Assembly (NCBI RefSeq): GCF_002934665.1
Contig: NZ_NIRS01000003.1
Span: forward strand, 1-64,000
Reading direction: 5' to 3'
Source: Pseudomonas laurylsulfatiphila
Lineage (GTDB): Bacteria; Pseudomonadota; Gammaproteobacteria; Pseudomonadales; Pseudomonadaceae
DNA length: 64,000 bases
Numbering within the stretch: the first letter of the stretch is position 1; each line of letters opens with the position of its first letter. Below the pieces are notes generated by a model that saw only the letters and a program-made list of their open reading frames with translations, searched no databases and was not told the origin of the DNA. This document shows positions 25,134 through 36,600 of the stretch, piece by piece. The translations under genes and the position numbers were made by a program.

Positions 25134-25170
25134 GTAGCCCGCCGTCGGATTCACGGTGATCACACTGACG

Positions 25171-25266
25171 CCATCGCGGGCAAGCCCGCTCCTACAGGAG
25201 ACTATGGTGTTCACAAAATCTGTGTTCGCCACCTGCCCTTGTGGGAGCGGGCTTGCCCGCGATGAG
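25171..25266. repeat. REPIN of the CATCGCGGGCAAGCCCGCTC type
   Basis: CATCGCGGGCAAGCCCGCTC then CTACAGG (25172-25198) and the inverse GTGGGAGCGGGCTTGCCCGC then GATG (25241-25264). This is a third REP type in the window, lying between dsbG and the convergent hydrolase gene. Confidence 0.85.
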
Positions 25267-25280
25267 GCCAGCACAACCGA

Positions 25281-26093
25281 CTAAACTCTCTCGGCCAAAA
25301 ATGCCAGCAGGGTTTCGGTCACGAACTGCGGATTCTCCAGACTGGAAATATGCCCCGCCTCCGGCACCAGCACCCACGGGCAACCGATCAACTCCGCCAT
25401 TTCACGGGCTTCCTCCGGCGGACGCGGAATGTCCTGATCACCGCACATCACCAGAGTGCAGGCAGCGTCCAGCTCGCCCAGCCGGTTCATACAGTCATCA
25501 CGACCAAAGGTAATGCGCCCCATCGGCACGATGCTTTCACGCAGGCGATCGGCGGGCAAGGCAGCCAACGCAGCACGGAAGTTCCGATACAGCGCCGATT
25601 GCGGGTCGATACCGGGGCGAAAGAAGATCGGCACCACAATGTCCAGCAGCGCAGGAGTGATGACACCCGCCTCTTCGATCTGCTTCAACAGTGAAAAGTA
25701 ATACTGGCGGGTCGGCTCAGGTTCCGCGCCGACATAGGTGTCCATCAGCACCAGACCGTTGATCCGGTGTGCAGCCGATAAGGCCAGGCGCGTTCCCCAC
25801 ATGCCACCGACCGACAAACCGACCAGCGTGACCCGCTCGATGTCCAGATGATCGAGCAAGACCAATGCCTGACGCGCCAGGTCATCCAGCGATACAGTGC
25901 CGACAGGCAACGGCCCGGATTGACCGAGCCCCCACAGGTCCAGGGCTATCACACGATACTGTTGCGCCAGCGCGGCAATCTGCGGCGCCCACATGCCCTG
26001 GTCCCACAGGTAACTGCCGGCCAGCAGCACCGCCGGGCCTGTGCCTTGATCGATGTAGTGAAGGGCTTGTCCATCTATCGTTACGAAGGGCAT
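25281..26093 (-). CDS. Alpha/beta hydrolase
   Basis: The product has 270 residues from ATG 26093, preceded by CGGAGACAG. An upstream in-frame extension has no homology-like features. The nucleophile elbow is GLSVGG, the oxyanion region follows AVLLAGSYLWDQGMW, the acid is probably the Asp in MCGDQDIP, and the catalytic His is in PEAGHISSLE. It looks like a small-molecule esterase or C-C hydrolase of the MhpC/BioH-like group. The substrate is not predictable. Confidence 0.87.
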   Translation of the reverse strand: MPFVTIDGQALHYIDQGTGPAVLLAGSYLWDQGMWAPQIAALAQQYRVIALDLWGLGQSGPLPVGTVSLDDLARQALVLLDHLDIERVTLVGLSVGGMWGTRLALSAAHRINGLVLMDTYVGAEPEPTRQYYFSLLKQIEEAGVITPALLDIVVPIFFRPGIDPQSALYRNFRAALAALPADRLRESIVPMGRITFGRDDCMNRLGELDAACTLVMCGDQDIPRPPEEAREMAELIGCPWVLVPEAGHISSLENPQFVTETLLAFLAERV

Positions 26094-26238
26094 CGACTGT
26101 CTCCGCGGGAAAAATTGAACCGGAAGACTGAGCGGCTGACCGGTCGCAGTCAATCGCCAGAATGTATGTGTTTGTATAAGCGCCATCGTGGGCAGGCGCT
26201 CGGAGCCATCGGTCGGAATCACCTTTTTCGCCAGTAAA

Positions 26239-26256
26239 ACTGTCAAGTCTGACAGT
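26239..26256. promoter_or_regulatory. Perfect palindromic operator-like site
   Basis: ACTGTCAAGTCTGACAGT is ACTGTCA and TGACAGT around 4 bases. It lies about 75 bp before the GTG at 26329 and 145 bp before the divergent hydrolase start. I do not recognise the regulator. Confidence 0.55.
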
Positions 26257-26328
26257 AGCCGCCCCCCTGTTTCGAGAGCATATCTAACCACTGCCAAAAT
26301 CGCCGATATAGCGACAGGAGTGGTTACC

Positions 26329-27573
26329 GTGGCTAAAAAAAAATCGCCGGAATTGCCGTACCCCAAAGTCAAGTACGCAACCAGTGAGAATCTGCTCTAT
26401 CCCCTGGATGCCATGAATGGCACCAAGGTCACCGTTGCCTTTGAAGGCATGAGCAAAAGACACCGGATTCAATTGCATTGGGACGGGCCACCAGGTGCAG
26501 GCACGCCCACACTGCCGGTTGTCGATGGACGTGCCAGTGGCAGTGTGGTGATTCCGATCGATGCGTCAGTCATCGGTGCCTGTGTCGGTAAAACCATTCC
26601 CGTTTGGTACACCGCGACACTGGACGATCAGACGCAAGAGTCTTACCGACTGGAACTGACAGTCGAAATGATTGAACCTGAGGACCTGCCAGCACCTGAA
26701 TTTTGTGATCTGGAATTGGTTGAAGGCGATTGGTGGCTGGACATGCGTTGGTTTCCCGGCAATGCCCGGATCGCCCTGCCAAAGTGGCCCCTCATTGCCG
26801 CCGGACAGCGCTTGTGGATCCTGTCTGTAGGCAATGAACACCTGATTGGCAACTACCGTTTCGCGTGGGTAGTGGAAAACCACGTCGTGACAACTCAGGA
26901 AGCCGAGTCTGGAGGTGAATTTGAACTGGAGCTCTCGCGCACCTGGCTGGCCGGTTGTGAGGACTACTCCTCTGTCACCTTGAATGTGGCCGTGACGTTC
27001 GACGGTGCACCCGGAACACCGCCGGTAGACCCTTCGGTCTCCCTCTTGCCGGAAAACGGCCATGAGCTGCTTCACACCACGGCCAAGCTACGGGTGACTG
27101 AAATTGAGGAGTTCGACGACTTTGAAAGCTATCCGAAAAAAGAGTTCCTCGGACCTGGCAGCACTATCGACACACGTCTTTTGAAGTTTGGATTGCCTCA
27201 AGACTCTCACACGGGCATCGGGCTGCATGTCGTGCGAACTCCCCCCGAAAACTATCCAGAAATGCTTAAGGGGCAGGCGTTGGCGCTTTGCTGCGGAGGC
27301 GCACCAGAGCAATTGCGGCGAGCACGCTTACTGCTCAAATGGAAGTGCAGCCGCATCAGGTTTGCCTACGCGACAACCGGCGAAGGTGCGACCTTCAAGT
27401 TCATGGGCGAGGGTGATTTATTGCTAGAGGAGCGCTGGGTTGAAAGCCGGACATGGGTTAATTTTCAGACCCCGCAAGGTCACCTGCTCCATTACATCGA
27501 AGTGGAAAGTTTAAAGCACGGATCTATCGATAACCTGACCATCTGGCACCAGGGAGAACCCAATCCCGTCTGA
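26329..27573 (+). CDS. Unrecognised 414-residue protein with Ig-like repeats
   Basis: It starts at GTG 26329 behind ACAGGAG, giving 414 residues beginning VAKKKSPELPYPKVKY. No signal peptide and no membrane segment. The N-terminal half contains at least two stretches of Ig-like beta-sandwich character: AMNGTKVTVAFEGMSKRHRI, ..VIGACVGKTIPVWYTATLDD and ESYRLELTVEMIEPEDLPAP. The C-terminal part (FDDFESYPKKEFLGPGSTID, ..GHLLHYIEVESLKHGSIDNL) looks like a carbohydrate-binding or lectin-like beta fold. I cannot name a family. It stands alone with its own palindrome, which suggests specific regulation. Confidence 0.75.
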   Translation: MAKKKSPELPYPKVKYATSENLLYPLDAMNGTKVTVAFEGMSKRHRIQLHWDGPPGAGTPTLPVVDGRASGSVVIPIDASVIGACVGKTIPVWYTATLDDQTQESYRLELTVEMIEPEDLPAPEFCDLELVEGDWWLDMRWFPGNARIALPKWPLIAAGQRLWILSVGNEHLIGNYRFAWVVENHVVTTQEAESGGEFELELSRTWLAGCEDYSSVTLNVAVTFDGAPGTPPVDPSVSLLPENGHELLHTTAKLRVTEIEEFDDFESYPKKEFLGPGSTIDTRLLKFGLPQDSHTGIGLHVVRTPPENYPEMLKGQALALCCGGAPEQLRRARLLLKWKCSRIRFAYATTGEGATFKFMGEGDLLLEERWVESRTWVNFQTPQGHLLHYIEVESLKHGSIDNLTIWHQGEPNPV

Positions 27574-27579
27574 GCATCC

Positions 27580-27616
27580 GACAGTACGTCGATGCAGTCT
27601 GCATCGACGTACTGTC
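27580..27616. terminator. 37-base perfect hairpin between convergent genes
   Basis: GACAGTACGTCGATGCA (27580-27596) and TGCATCGACGTACTGTC (27600-27616) form a perfect 17-bp stem with a 3-nt loop. It lies just after the unrecognised gene and 30 bp beyond the end of pvdL. No T-tract follows on either strand, so an intrinsic terminator is likely but not textbook. Confidence 0.6.
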
Positions 27617-27645
27617 AGCGTGACCCGTTTAACGGTGATGGAGAT

Positions 27646-30600
27646 CTACAACCCCTCCAGCTCCGCCATCAGGTCATTCAGGCGATCCACCTTCTCCTCG
27701 GTGATCTCGCTGGCCGCCAATCCGTCGATGTACCCGGCCAACGCCTCCACCGTGCTGCACTCGAACATCGCCCGCAACGGCACGTCCCGTTGCAGGGTTT
27801 TCTGCACCCGTGAGGCGATCTGCGTGGCCAGCAGCGAATGCCCGCCCAGTTCGAAGAAGTTGTCGCGAACACCCACCTTCTCGACCTTCAGTACCTCAGC
27901 CCAAATGTCCGCCAGGGTCTGCTCCAGGTCATTGCGCGGCGCCTGGTAATCCTGGCTCTGCATCTGGCCGATCTCCAGCGCCGGCAGGGCCTTGCGGTCC
28001 AGTTTGCCGTTGGCGTTCAGCGGCATCTTGTCCAGCCACAGCCAATGCAGCGGCACCATGTATTCCGGCAGGTCGGCGCGCAGGCGTTGGTTGATTCGCT
28101 CCAATCCCTCGGCCGAACTCAACGCAACCTCCGCCGCGACCAGATAGCCCACCAGATGCTTGCCGTTCGCCCCTTCCTGCACACCCACCGCCGCATCGCG
28201 AACTTCCGGTTGTTCATGCAGGCGCGCCTCGATTTCACCCAACTCGATGCGGTAGCCGCGAATCTTCACCTGATGGTCGATGCGCCCCACGTACTCCAGC
28301 ACGCCGTCACTGCGACGGCGGGCCAGGTCGCCGGTGCGATACAGGCGCTCGCCCGGCGCGCCGAACGGGTTCGGCACAAATACCGGAGCCGTGCGCAGCG
28401 GGTCGCTGACATAACCGCGCCCGACCCCGGTGCCGGCGACGCACAGTTCACCCACGGCACCCAGCGGCACCAGTTCCAGTGCGCCATCGAGCACATACAA
28501 CAGGTTATTGTCAGTCGGCGTACCGATCGGCAAATAGCTGCCGCGGCTCGAGGCCAGGTCGACACGGAAGAACGCCACATCATCCGAGCACTCCGCCGGA
28601 CCGTAGGCATTCACCAGGCCGATCTGCGGATAGCGCAGCAACCATTGATGCGCCAGTTCCGGCGGCATCGCCTCACCGGTCGGCAGCATCCAGCGCAGGC
28701 CGTCGAGGCTCATGCGCTCCTGGGCGAGCATGCCCTGGATCAGCGATGGCACGCTTTCCAGCACGGTGATGCCCTGGGCCGCAACATGCGCCAGCAAACC
28801 CTGCGGATCGTGGGCGATGGTGTTCGGCACGATGTCCACCCGCGCGCCGAACAGTGGCGCGGCGAGGAACTGCCACACGGAAATGTCGAAGCTTTGCGAG
28901 GCGGTCTGGGCGATCACGTCGGCGTCGCTCAGGTTCAGGTACGGCACTTTGCTCAATTGGTTATTGAGCATGCCGCGCTGCTCGACCATCACGCCTTTGG
29001 GCAAACCGGTGGAACCGGAGGTGTAGATCACATAAGCGAGGTTGTCCGGGCCGCTGTAGATGCCTGGGTTGTCCGCCGACAGCGCAAGGGCCTGGACCTC
29101 CTCCCAGACCAGCAGCCGTGGCCGGCTGGCGCAGCCGAACTCGTCAAGCAAGGCCTGCGCCTGTTCACGGCACGCTTGCGTGCACACCAGCAGTGGCGTG
29201 CGGCTCAGTTCGATGATCCGGCTCAGACGCTGGCTGGGCAGGCCCGGGTCCAGCGGCAGGTAACCCGCGCCGGCCTTGAAGCTGCCGATGATCATGCCCA
29301 GCAGATCGAGGCTGCGTTCGGCCAGCAATGCCACCGGTTGATCGCGCCCGACGCCGGCGGCGATCAATGCATGACCGAGACGGTTACTGCGCTGGTTCAG
29401 CTCCAGATAACTGTACTGCCGGTCAAGACCGGTGGCGGCAATCCGCTGAGGGTGGCGGGCGACCTGCGTCTCAAACAATGAAACGTAGCTCTGCTCCAGC
29501 GGATACTCGTGTTCGCTCTGGTTGCAACCATGGAGGAGGAAGTCCTGCTCCTCGGCCCCCAGCAACGGCAGGTCGGCCATGTCGCCATGGAAACCTTCCA
29601 CCAGCGCCAGCAGCAAACGCTTGAACTCGCCAAGCATGCGCTCGACCGTGGCTTCATCGAAGTAGCGCTGGTCGTAGGACAGGTGCAAGCCCAGGTCATC
29701 CCCCGGATAGCACACGGCCGTCAGCGGGAAGTTGGTGTGGGTCCGGCCCGAATCCGAGGTCGCGTTGAGGCTCTGCGCACGGTCCAGCACCGAGACTTCC
29801 ACCGGGGCGTTTTCGAACACGAACAGGCTGTCGAACAGTGGCTGCCCCTTGGGCAGCTCGCTTTGCTCCTGGATGCTCACCAACGGCAGGTATTCGTATT
29901 CACGCAGTTGCATGTTGCTGTCGAGCAGACCGCTGAGCCACTGGCGCACGCTGCATCGCTGGCCGTCCTCGGGCATTTTCACCCGCAGCGCGATGCTGTT
30001 GATGAACAGGCCGACGGTGCGCTGCATCTGCGGCATCTCCACCGGACGCCCGGCCACGGTGACGCCGAACAGCACGTCGCGATCACCGCTCAAGCGTCGC
30101 AGCACCAGCGCCCACGCCGCCTGGGCGAAGGTGTTGATGGTCAACTGATGGGCCTGGGCCAGTTCGCGCAGTTGCGCACCGTCACGGGCATCGAGCCTGG
30201 TGTAGCGGTCGCCGACGATCATGCCGCCACTGTCGCCGGCATGTTCACGCAGGAACGGCCGGTCGCTCGGGATCGGCGTGGTCCGCTCAAACCCCTGCAG
30301 GTTGGTTTTCCACCATTGCCGCGCTTCGTCCAGGCTCTGGCGTTGCAGCCAGCCAATGTAGTCGCGATAACGCGACACAGGCCCAAGCTGCGCTTCCCGG
30401 CCTTCGCCGAGGGCGCTGTAGATCTCGAAGAAATCGTTCATCAGCAGCGAGCGGCACCAGGCATCGATGAGGATGTGGTGGTTGCTCATCATGAACCAGT
30501 AGCGCGCCGCGCCGACCCGGATCAGACGCAAGTGGAACGGCGCCTGGTTGAGCAGATCGAAACCCGCCTCGCGTTCGGTCTTGAGCAAGGTTTGCAGCTT

Positions 30601-33600
30601 CGGCTCTTGCTCGGCCTCGGCGATATCACGCCAGTCGAGGTACTCGATCGGTGTGCTGCCCGGCTTGTGGATCACCTGCAGCATGTCCGCGCCGACGTTC
30701 CAGCAGAACGACGCGCGCAATGCTTCGTGGCGGGCGACGACGGCTTGCCAGGCCTGGGCGAAACGCTGCGGATCCAGCTCGCTGTTGATGCGGTAGCGGT
30801 CCTGCATGTAGTACAGGCCGGTGCCCGGCTCCAGCAAGGTGTGCAACAGCATGCCTTCCTGCATCGGGGTCAACGGGTAGACGTCTTCGATAGCGGCGGC
30901 CGGCACCGGCAGCGCATCCAGTTGCGTCTGATTGAGCTGCGCCAGCGGGAAGTCCGACGGCGTCAGGCCACCGGCGTCGTCGCGCAGGCAATGCTCGATC
31001 AGACTGCTCAACTCACCGAGGTAGGCATCGGCCAACTCGCCGATGGTTGACGGATCGAAGCGTTCGGCGCTGAACGTCCAGCGCAATACCAGTTCACCGC
31101 CATACACCTGACTGTCGACGCTCAGCTCGTTGGGTAGCGGTGCATTGGCATCGTGGGCCGCGCCGACGGCTTCATCCAGTGGATGGAACAGCGCGTCCGC
31201 ACCGAAGCTCTGGTCGAACTGGCCAAGGTAGTTGAAGGTAATCGGTGCCTGCGGCAACGCCGCCATGCTGTGGCGACTCGGCTCATCGGCGAGGTAACGC
31301 AGCACGCCATAACCCAGGCCCTTGTGCGGCACGGCACGCAGCTGCTCCTTGATCGCCTTGATCGAGGCCCCCTGCCCAGCGGCTTCTTCGATGTTCGACG
31401 GCGTCAGGCGCAACGGGTAGGCACTGGTGAACCAGCCCACCGTGCGGGTCAGGTCGATGTCGTCGAACAGCGCTTCGCGGCCGTGGCCTTCCAGCTGGAT
31501 CAGCGCCGATGGTTGACCGTTCCAGCGGCACAGCACGCGGGCCAAGGCGGTCAACAGCAAGTCGTTGACCTGGGTGCGATAGGCACTTGGCGCCTGCTGC
31601 AGCAACTGCCGTGTACGCTCGCTGTCGAGACGCACGCTGACGGTTTGCGCATGACGGTTTTGCCGCCCGCCTTCAGGGTGATCGCAGGGCAGATCGGCAC
31701 ATGGACCGGCCAGTTGCGCCTGCCACCAGCCCAGCTCTTCGCGCAGGGACTCGCTGCCGGCGTAGGCCTGCAAGCGTGCGGCCCAGTCCTTGAAGGCGCT
31801 GGTTTTCGCCGGCAGTTTCACCGACTGCCGTGCTTCCAGTTGGCGATATACGGTTTGCAGGTCATCGAGCAGCACCCGCCACGACACACCGTCCACCACC
31901 AAGTGGTGAATGGCGATAAACAAGCGTTGCTGGCCTTCAGGGCCATCGACCAGCAACACGCGCAGCAAGGGTCCCTGTTCAAGGTCGAGACTGCGCTGGG
32001 CATCGGCGAACAAGGCCGCGCATTTATCCATGGACGAAACACGCACTTGCCACAACACCGGCGCATCGGAGACCGGCTGGTGCAAGGCCTGCCACTGGCC
32101 GGCATCCTTGCCAAAGCGCAGGCGCAAGGCGTCGTGCTGTTCGATCACCGCCAGCAACGCCTGCTCCAGGCGATGAGATTCCAGCACCACCGTCGGTTGC
32201 AACAACAACGCCTGGTTCCAGTGTTGGCGTTGCGCGATATCGGTGTCGAAGAACCAGTGCTGGATGGGTGTCAGGCGCGACTCGCCCATGATCAAGCCCT
32301 GCTCGGCGTTGACCTGCTCGCTGCGGGTGGCCACGGCGGCGAGGGTCTGCACGGTCTGGTGCTGGAACAGGTCGCGAGGGCTGAAGTGAATACCCTGCTG
32401 CCGCGCCCGGCTGACCACCTGGATCGACAGGATCGAGTCGCCGCCCAGTTCGAAGAAGTTATCGTTGAGACCGACCTGCTCGACGTTCAGCACTTCGCAC
32501 CAGATCTGCGCCAGCGTGACTTCGAGCTCGTTGGTCGGCGCCAAGTAGTCTTGGCGATTCCACTCCGGGTCCGGTGCCGGGAGCGCACGGCGGTCGAGTT
32601 TACCGTTGCCGGTCAACGGCATACTTGCCAGCAGGATCAGGTGCGTGGGCACCATATAATCCGGCAGTTGCGATTTCAGATGCACCTTGAGGGCTTCGCG
32701 CAACATCGATTGCTGCGCTTCGTCCTGTTCGGCGACATCCGTCACCAGATAGCCGACCAGTTGCTTGCCGCTCGGTGCGTCAAGCGCCAGCACGACCGCC
32801 TCACGGACTGCATCATGGTCCAGCAGGCGGGTTTCGATTTCACCGAGCTCGATGCGGAATCCGCGAATCTTCACTTGGTGGTCGATGCGTCCAAGGTATT
32901 CCACCAGGCCATCGGCACCCTGGCGCACCAGGTCACCGGTGCGGTAGATACGCCCGCCATCGGCGGCAAACGGATCGGCCACAAAGCGCTCCGCTGTCAT
33001 GCCCGGACGCTGGTGATAACCCAGGGCCAGGCCCGCGCCACCGACGTACAACTCGCCCGTCGCGCCTTGCGGCACCAACGCCAGGTCGGCGTCGAGAATG
33101 TAGGCCACGCGGTCGCCGATCACACTGCCGATCGGCACGCTGCCGGCGCCCTCTTCCAGCACTTGCGGAGCAAGACTGGCCAGCGGCATGACCACGGTCT
33201 CGGTCGGGCCGTAGGCGTTGAAGAACCGGCTCGGCTTGAACGCTGCACGAATACGCGCCAGGTGCTCACCGGTCAGCGCTTCGCCGCCGGTGATGATCAT
33301 GCGCACCGGCAGGGTCTGGTCCTGGGTCGCCAGCCATTGCGCCAACTGGCTGCCGTAGCTCGGCGTGAAACCGAGTACGTTGATCTGATGACGACGGATC
33401 AGGCCGCAGATTTCTTCCGCATCCCACTGCCCTTGCGCTCGCAACACCACGTGCGCGCCACTGAGCAACGGCACCAGCAACCGCTCGGTGGCGGCGTCGA
33501 AGTTGATCGAATAGAAGTGCAGCTCGCAGTCGTCGGGGCGCATGCCGAAACGCTCGATCACCGCGCGGCAATGCATGGCGATTTCACCGTGGGACACCAC

Positions 33601-36600
33601 CACGCCTTTCGGTTTCCCGGTCGAGCCCGAGGTGTAGATCAGGTAGGCCTGATGTTGCGCCAGACTGATCGACGGCAGCTCGCTGGCAGGGAAGTTGGCC
33701 AGCGCAGCGGCGTCTTCTTCAAGACACCAGCGGCCGACGGTCGCTGGCAACTCGCCCAGGGCCTTGAACATCGCCGCATCGCTGAGCAGCAAACCGATGC
33801 CGCTGTCTTCGATCATGTAGTGCAAGCGGTCCAGCGGGTATTCCGGATCCAGCGGCACATAGGCGCCGCCCGCCTTGAGGATCGCCAACAGGCCGACCAC
33901 CATTTCCAGCGAACGCTCGAGTGCCAGGCCCACACGAACCTGGGGGCCGACACCACGTTCGCGCAGCATCCAGGCCAGGCGATTGGCGCGGCTATCGAGT
34001 TCGGCGTAGCTCAGGGTCTGCCCGGCGAAGGTCAGTGCCGGCGCGTCCTGGCGCACCAGGGCTTGCTCGGCGAACAGGTAATGGATGCACTGATCCAGCC
34101 GATGTTCGCCCGCCTCGACGCCGAGGCTGTCGAGCAGACGTTGTTGCTCGCCGGACGCCAGCAGCGGCAGTTCGCTCAAGCGTTGTTGCGGATCGGCAAT
34201 CAGCGCCTCCAGCAGGTTGCGCCAATGCCCGGCCATGCGGGCGATGCGCGGTTCGTCGAACAGATCGGTGCTGTAGGTCAGGCAGCAGCCGAGGCGATGG
34301 TCGAGGTCGGTGACTTCCAGGTTGAGGTCGAACTTGGTCGCGCGGGCATCGTTGGCCAGGTACTCGACCGTCATGCCAGCCAGGGTGCGGCTTTGCTGGA
34401 ACTCCCAGCGCTGCACGTTGCACATCACCTGGAACAACGGGTTGTAGGCCGCACTGCGCGGCGGTTGCAAGGCTTCCACCAGATGATCGAACGGCAGGTC
34501 CTGATGGGACTGGCCTTCGATCACCGTGTGCCGCACCTGCTCGAACAGCTCGCCGACAGACATCTGCCCGTCGAGCTGGCAGCGCAGCACCTGGGTGTTG
34601 AGGAATGCGCCGATCAGCCCTTCGCTTTCCGGACGAATGCGGTTGGCCACAGGCGCGCCGATGCGCAAGTCGGTCTGGCCGCTATAGCGGTACAGCAGGG
34701 TCGCCAGTGCGGCGGTCATGGTCATGAACAGGGTCAGGCCGTGTTGTGCATTGAAGGCACGGACCCGGGCCGCGAGCTCGTCGCTCAGGTCAAAGCGATA
34801 CAGCTCACCCTGATGGCTTTGTACCGGCGGACGCGGACGATCAGCCGGCAACTCCAGCAGCGGATGCTCATGGCCCAGTTGCGTGGTCCAGTAATCGAGC
34901 TGACGCTGACGCTCACCCGACTCCAGCCACTGCCGTTGCCACACGCTGTAATCCAGGTACTGCACCGGCAACGGCGCCAGCGGCGACTCACGGTCGTCGA
35001 CAAAGGCTTCGTACAGCGCGCTGAGTTCCCGGGCAAAGATGTCCATCGCCCAGCCTTCGGTGACGATGTGGTGCAGGGTCAGAACGAAGTAGTGTTCCTG
35101 CTCGGCAGTCTTGACCAGGCACGCACGCAGCAGCGGTCCGGTTTCCAGATTGAACGGCTGGTGCGCTTCGTCGTCGGCCAGTTGCTGGACCTGCCACTCC
35201 CGGCCTTCGGCATCCAGTGCGGTGAAATCCTTCCACGCCATGCGCACGCCGGTCTCCATGTGCACCTGTTGGCGAGCGACGCCGTCAACGCTCGGGAATG
35301 TCGTGCGCAGGGTTTCATGGCGCATGATCAAGGCTTGCAGGGCCGCTTCGAAACGCGCGACATCCAGCACGCCGCGTAGCCGCGCCATGCCGCCCACGTT
35401 ATAGGCCGGGCTGTCCGGCTCCATCAGCCAGAGGAACCACATGCGCTGCTGAGAATAGGACAGCGGCACCGCCTGGCGACGGTCGATTGTATCAATCGGC
35501 GGCTGTTTGTTGGTGCTGCCGCTGGCCTGGATCAAGCGGACCTGTTCGGCAAATGCACCCAGCTCGCTGTGTTCGAACAGCGCCCGCAGCGGCAACTCGA
35601 CGTCACAGGCCTGACGGGTGCGGGAGATGATTTGCGTGGCCAGCAGCGAGTGGCCGCCGAGGGCAAAGAAATCATCGCGCAGGCCGACTGGCGTCAGACC
35701 CAGCACTTCGCGCCAGATGCCGGCGATCTGTTGCTCCAGTTCGGTCACGGGCTCAACGTGTTCGCGAACCTGCCACTGCGGTTCCGGCAAGGCACGACGG
35801 TCGAGTTTGCCACTCGGGCCGAGGGGCATTTGGTCCAGCCGCATCAGCTGGGCCGGGACCATGTATTCCGGCAGCTGAGCCGTCAGCGCCGCTTTCAGGC
35901 GAGTCGATTGAGCATCGATGGATTCAGCAGTATCGGTGGTGGTGAAGTAACCGATCAGTTGTCCACCCGCCGCCGTTTCGCGCACCAGCACCACCGCTTG
36001 GGCGACACCCGCCTGCGCCAGCAGACGGGCTTCGACTTCTTGCGGCTCGACGCGGAAGCCGCGCAGCTTGACCTGCTGATCGAGGCGACCGAGATACTCG
36101 ATCACGCCATCGCCAGTCCAGCGTGCACGATCACCGGTACGGTACAGACGCGCGCCGTGCTCGCCCAACGGGTCGACGACAAAGCGTTCGGCAGTCAGGC
36201 CCGGACGGCCCAAGTAGCCACGCGCCAGACCGCTGCCACTGATGCACAACTCCCCCGGCACACCGGCCGGAACCGGATTGAGCTCGCTGTCGAGCACACG
36301 GCAGATCACATTGCCCAGTGGCCGGCCAATCGGCGAGCGTTCACCATCGGCGCTGGAGCACTGCCAATGGGTGACGTTGATTGCGGTTTCGGTCGGGCCG
36401 TAGCGGTTGTGCAACTGTACGGCCGGCAGTTGCGCCAGCACGCGGTTGCGCAGCTCCGCAGGCAAGGCTTCGCCGCCGGAGAATACGCGGCGCAGGCTCG
36501 TGCATTGCGCGCTGAGCGGTTCGTCAATGAACAACGAAAGCAGCGGCGGCACGAAGTGCAGCGTGGTCACCCCGTACGCTTGCACAAGCTGCGCGATGCG

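Noticed and set aside
31153..35379. 1408-codon open frame opposite pvdL, and others at 27838-29481, 29509-31050, 35569-37737 and 38236-40674
   Set aside because: These are antisense shadows of a long high-GC gene; pvdL has unbroken NRPS domains in its frame and the opposite frames show no domain or ribosome site.
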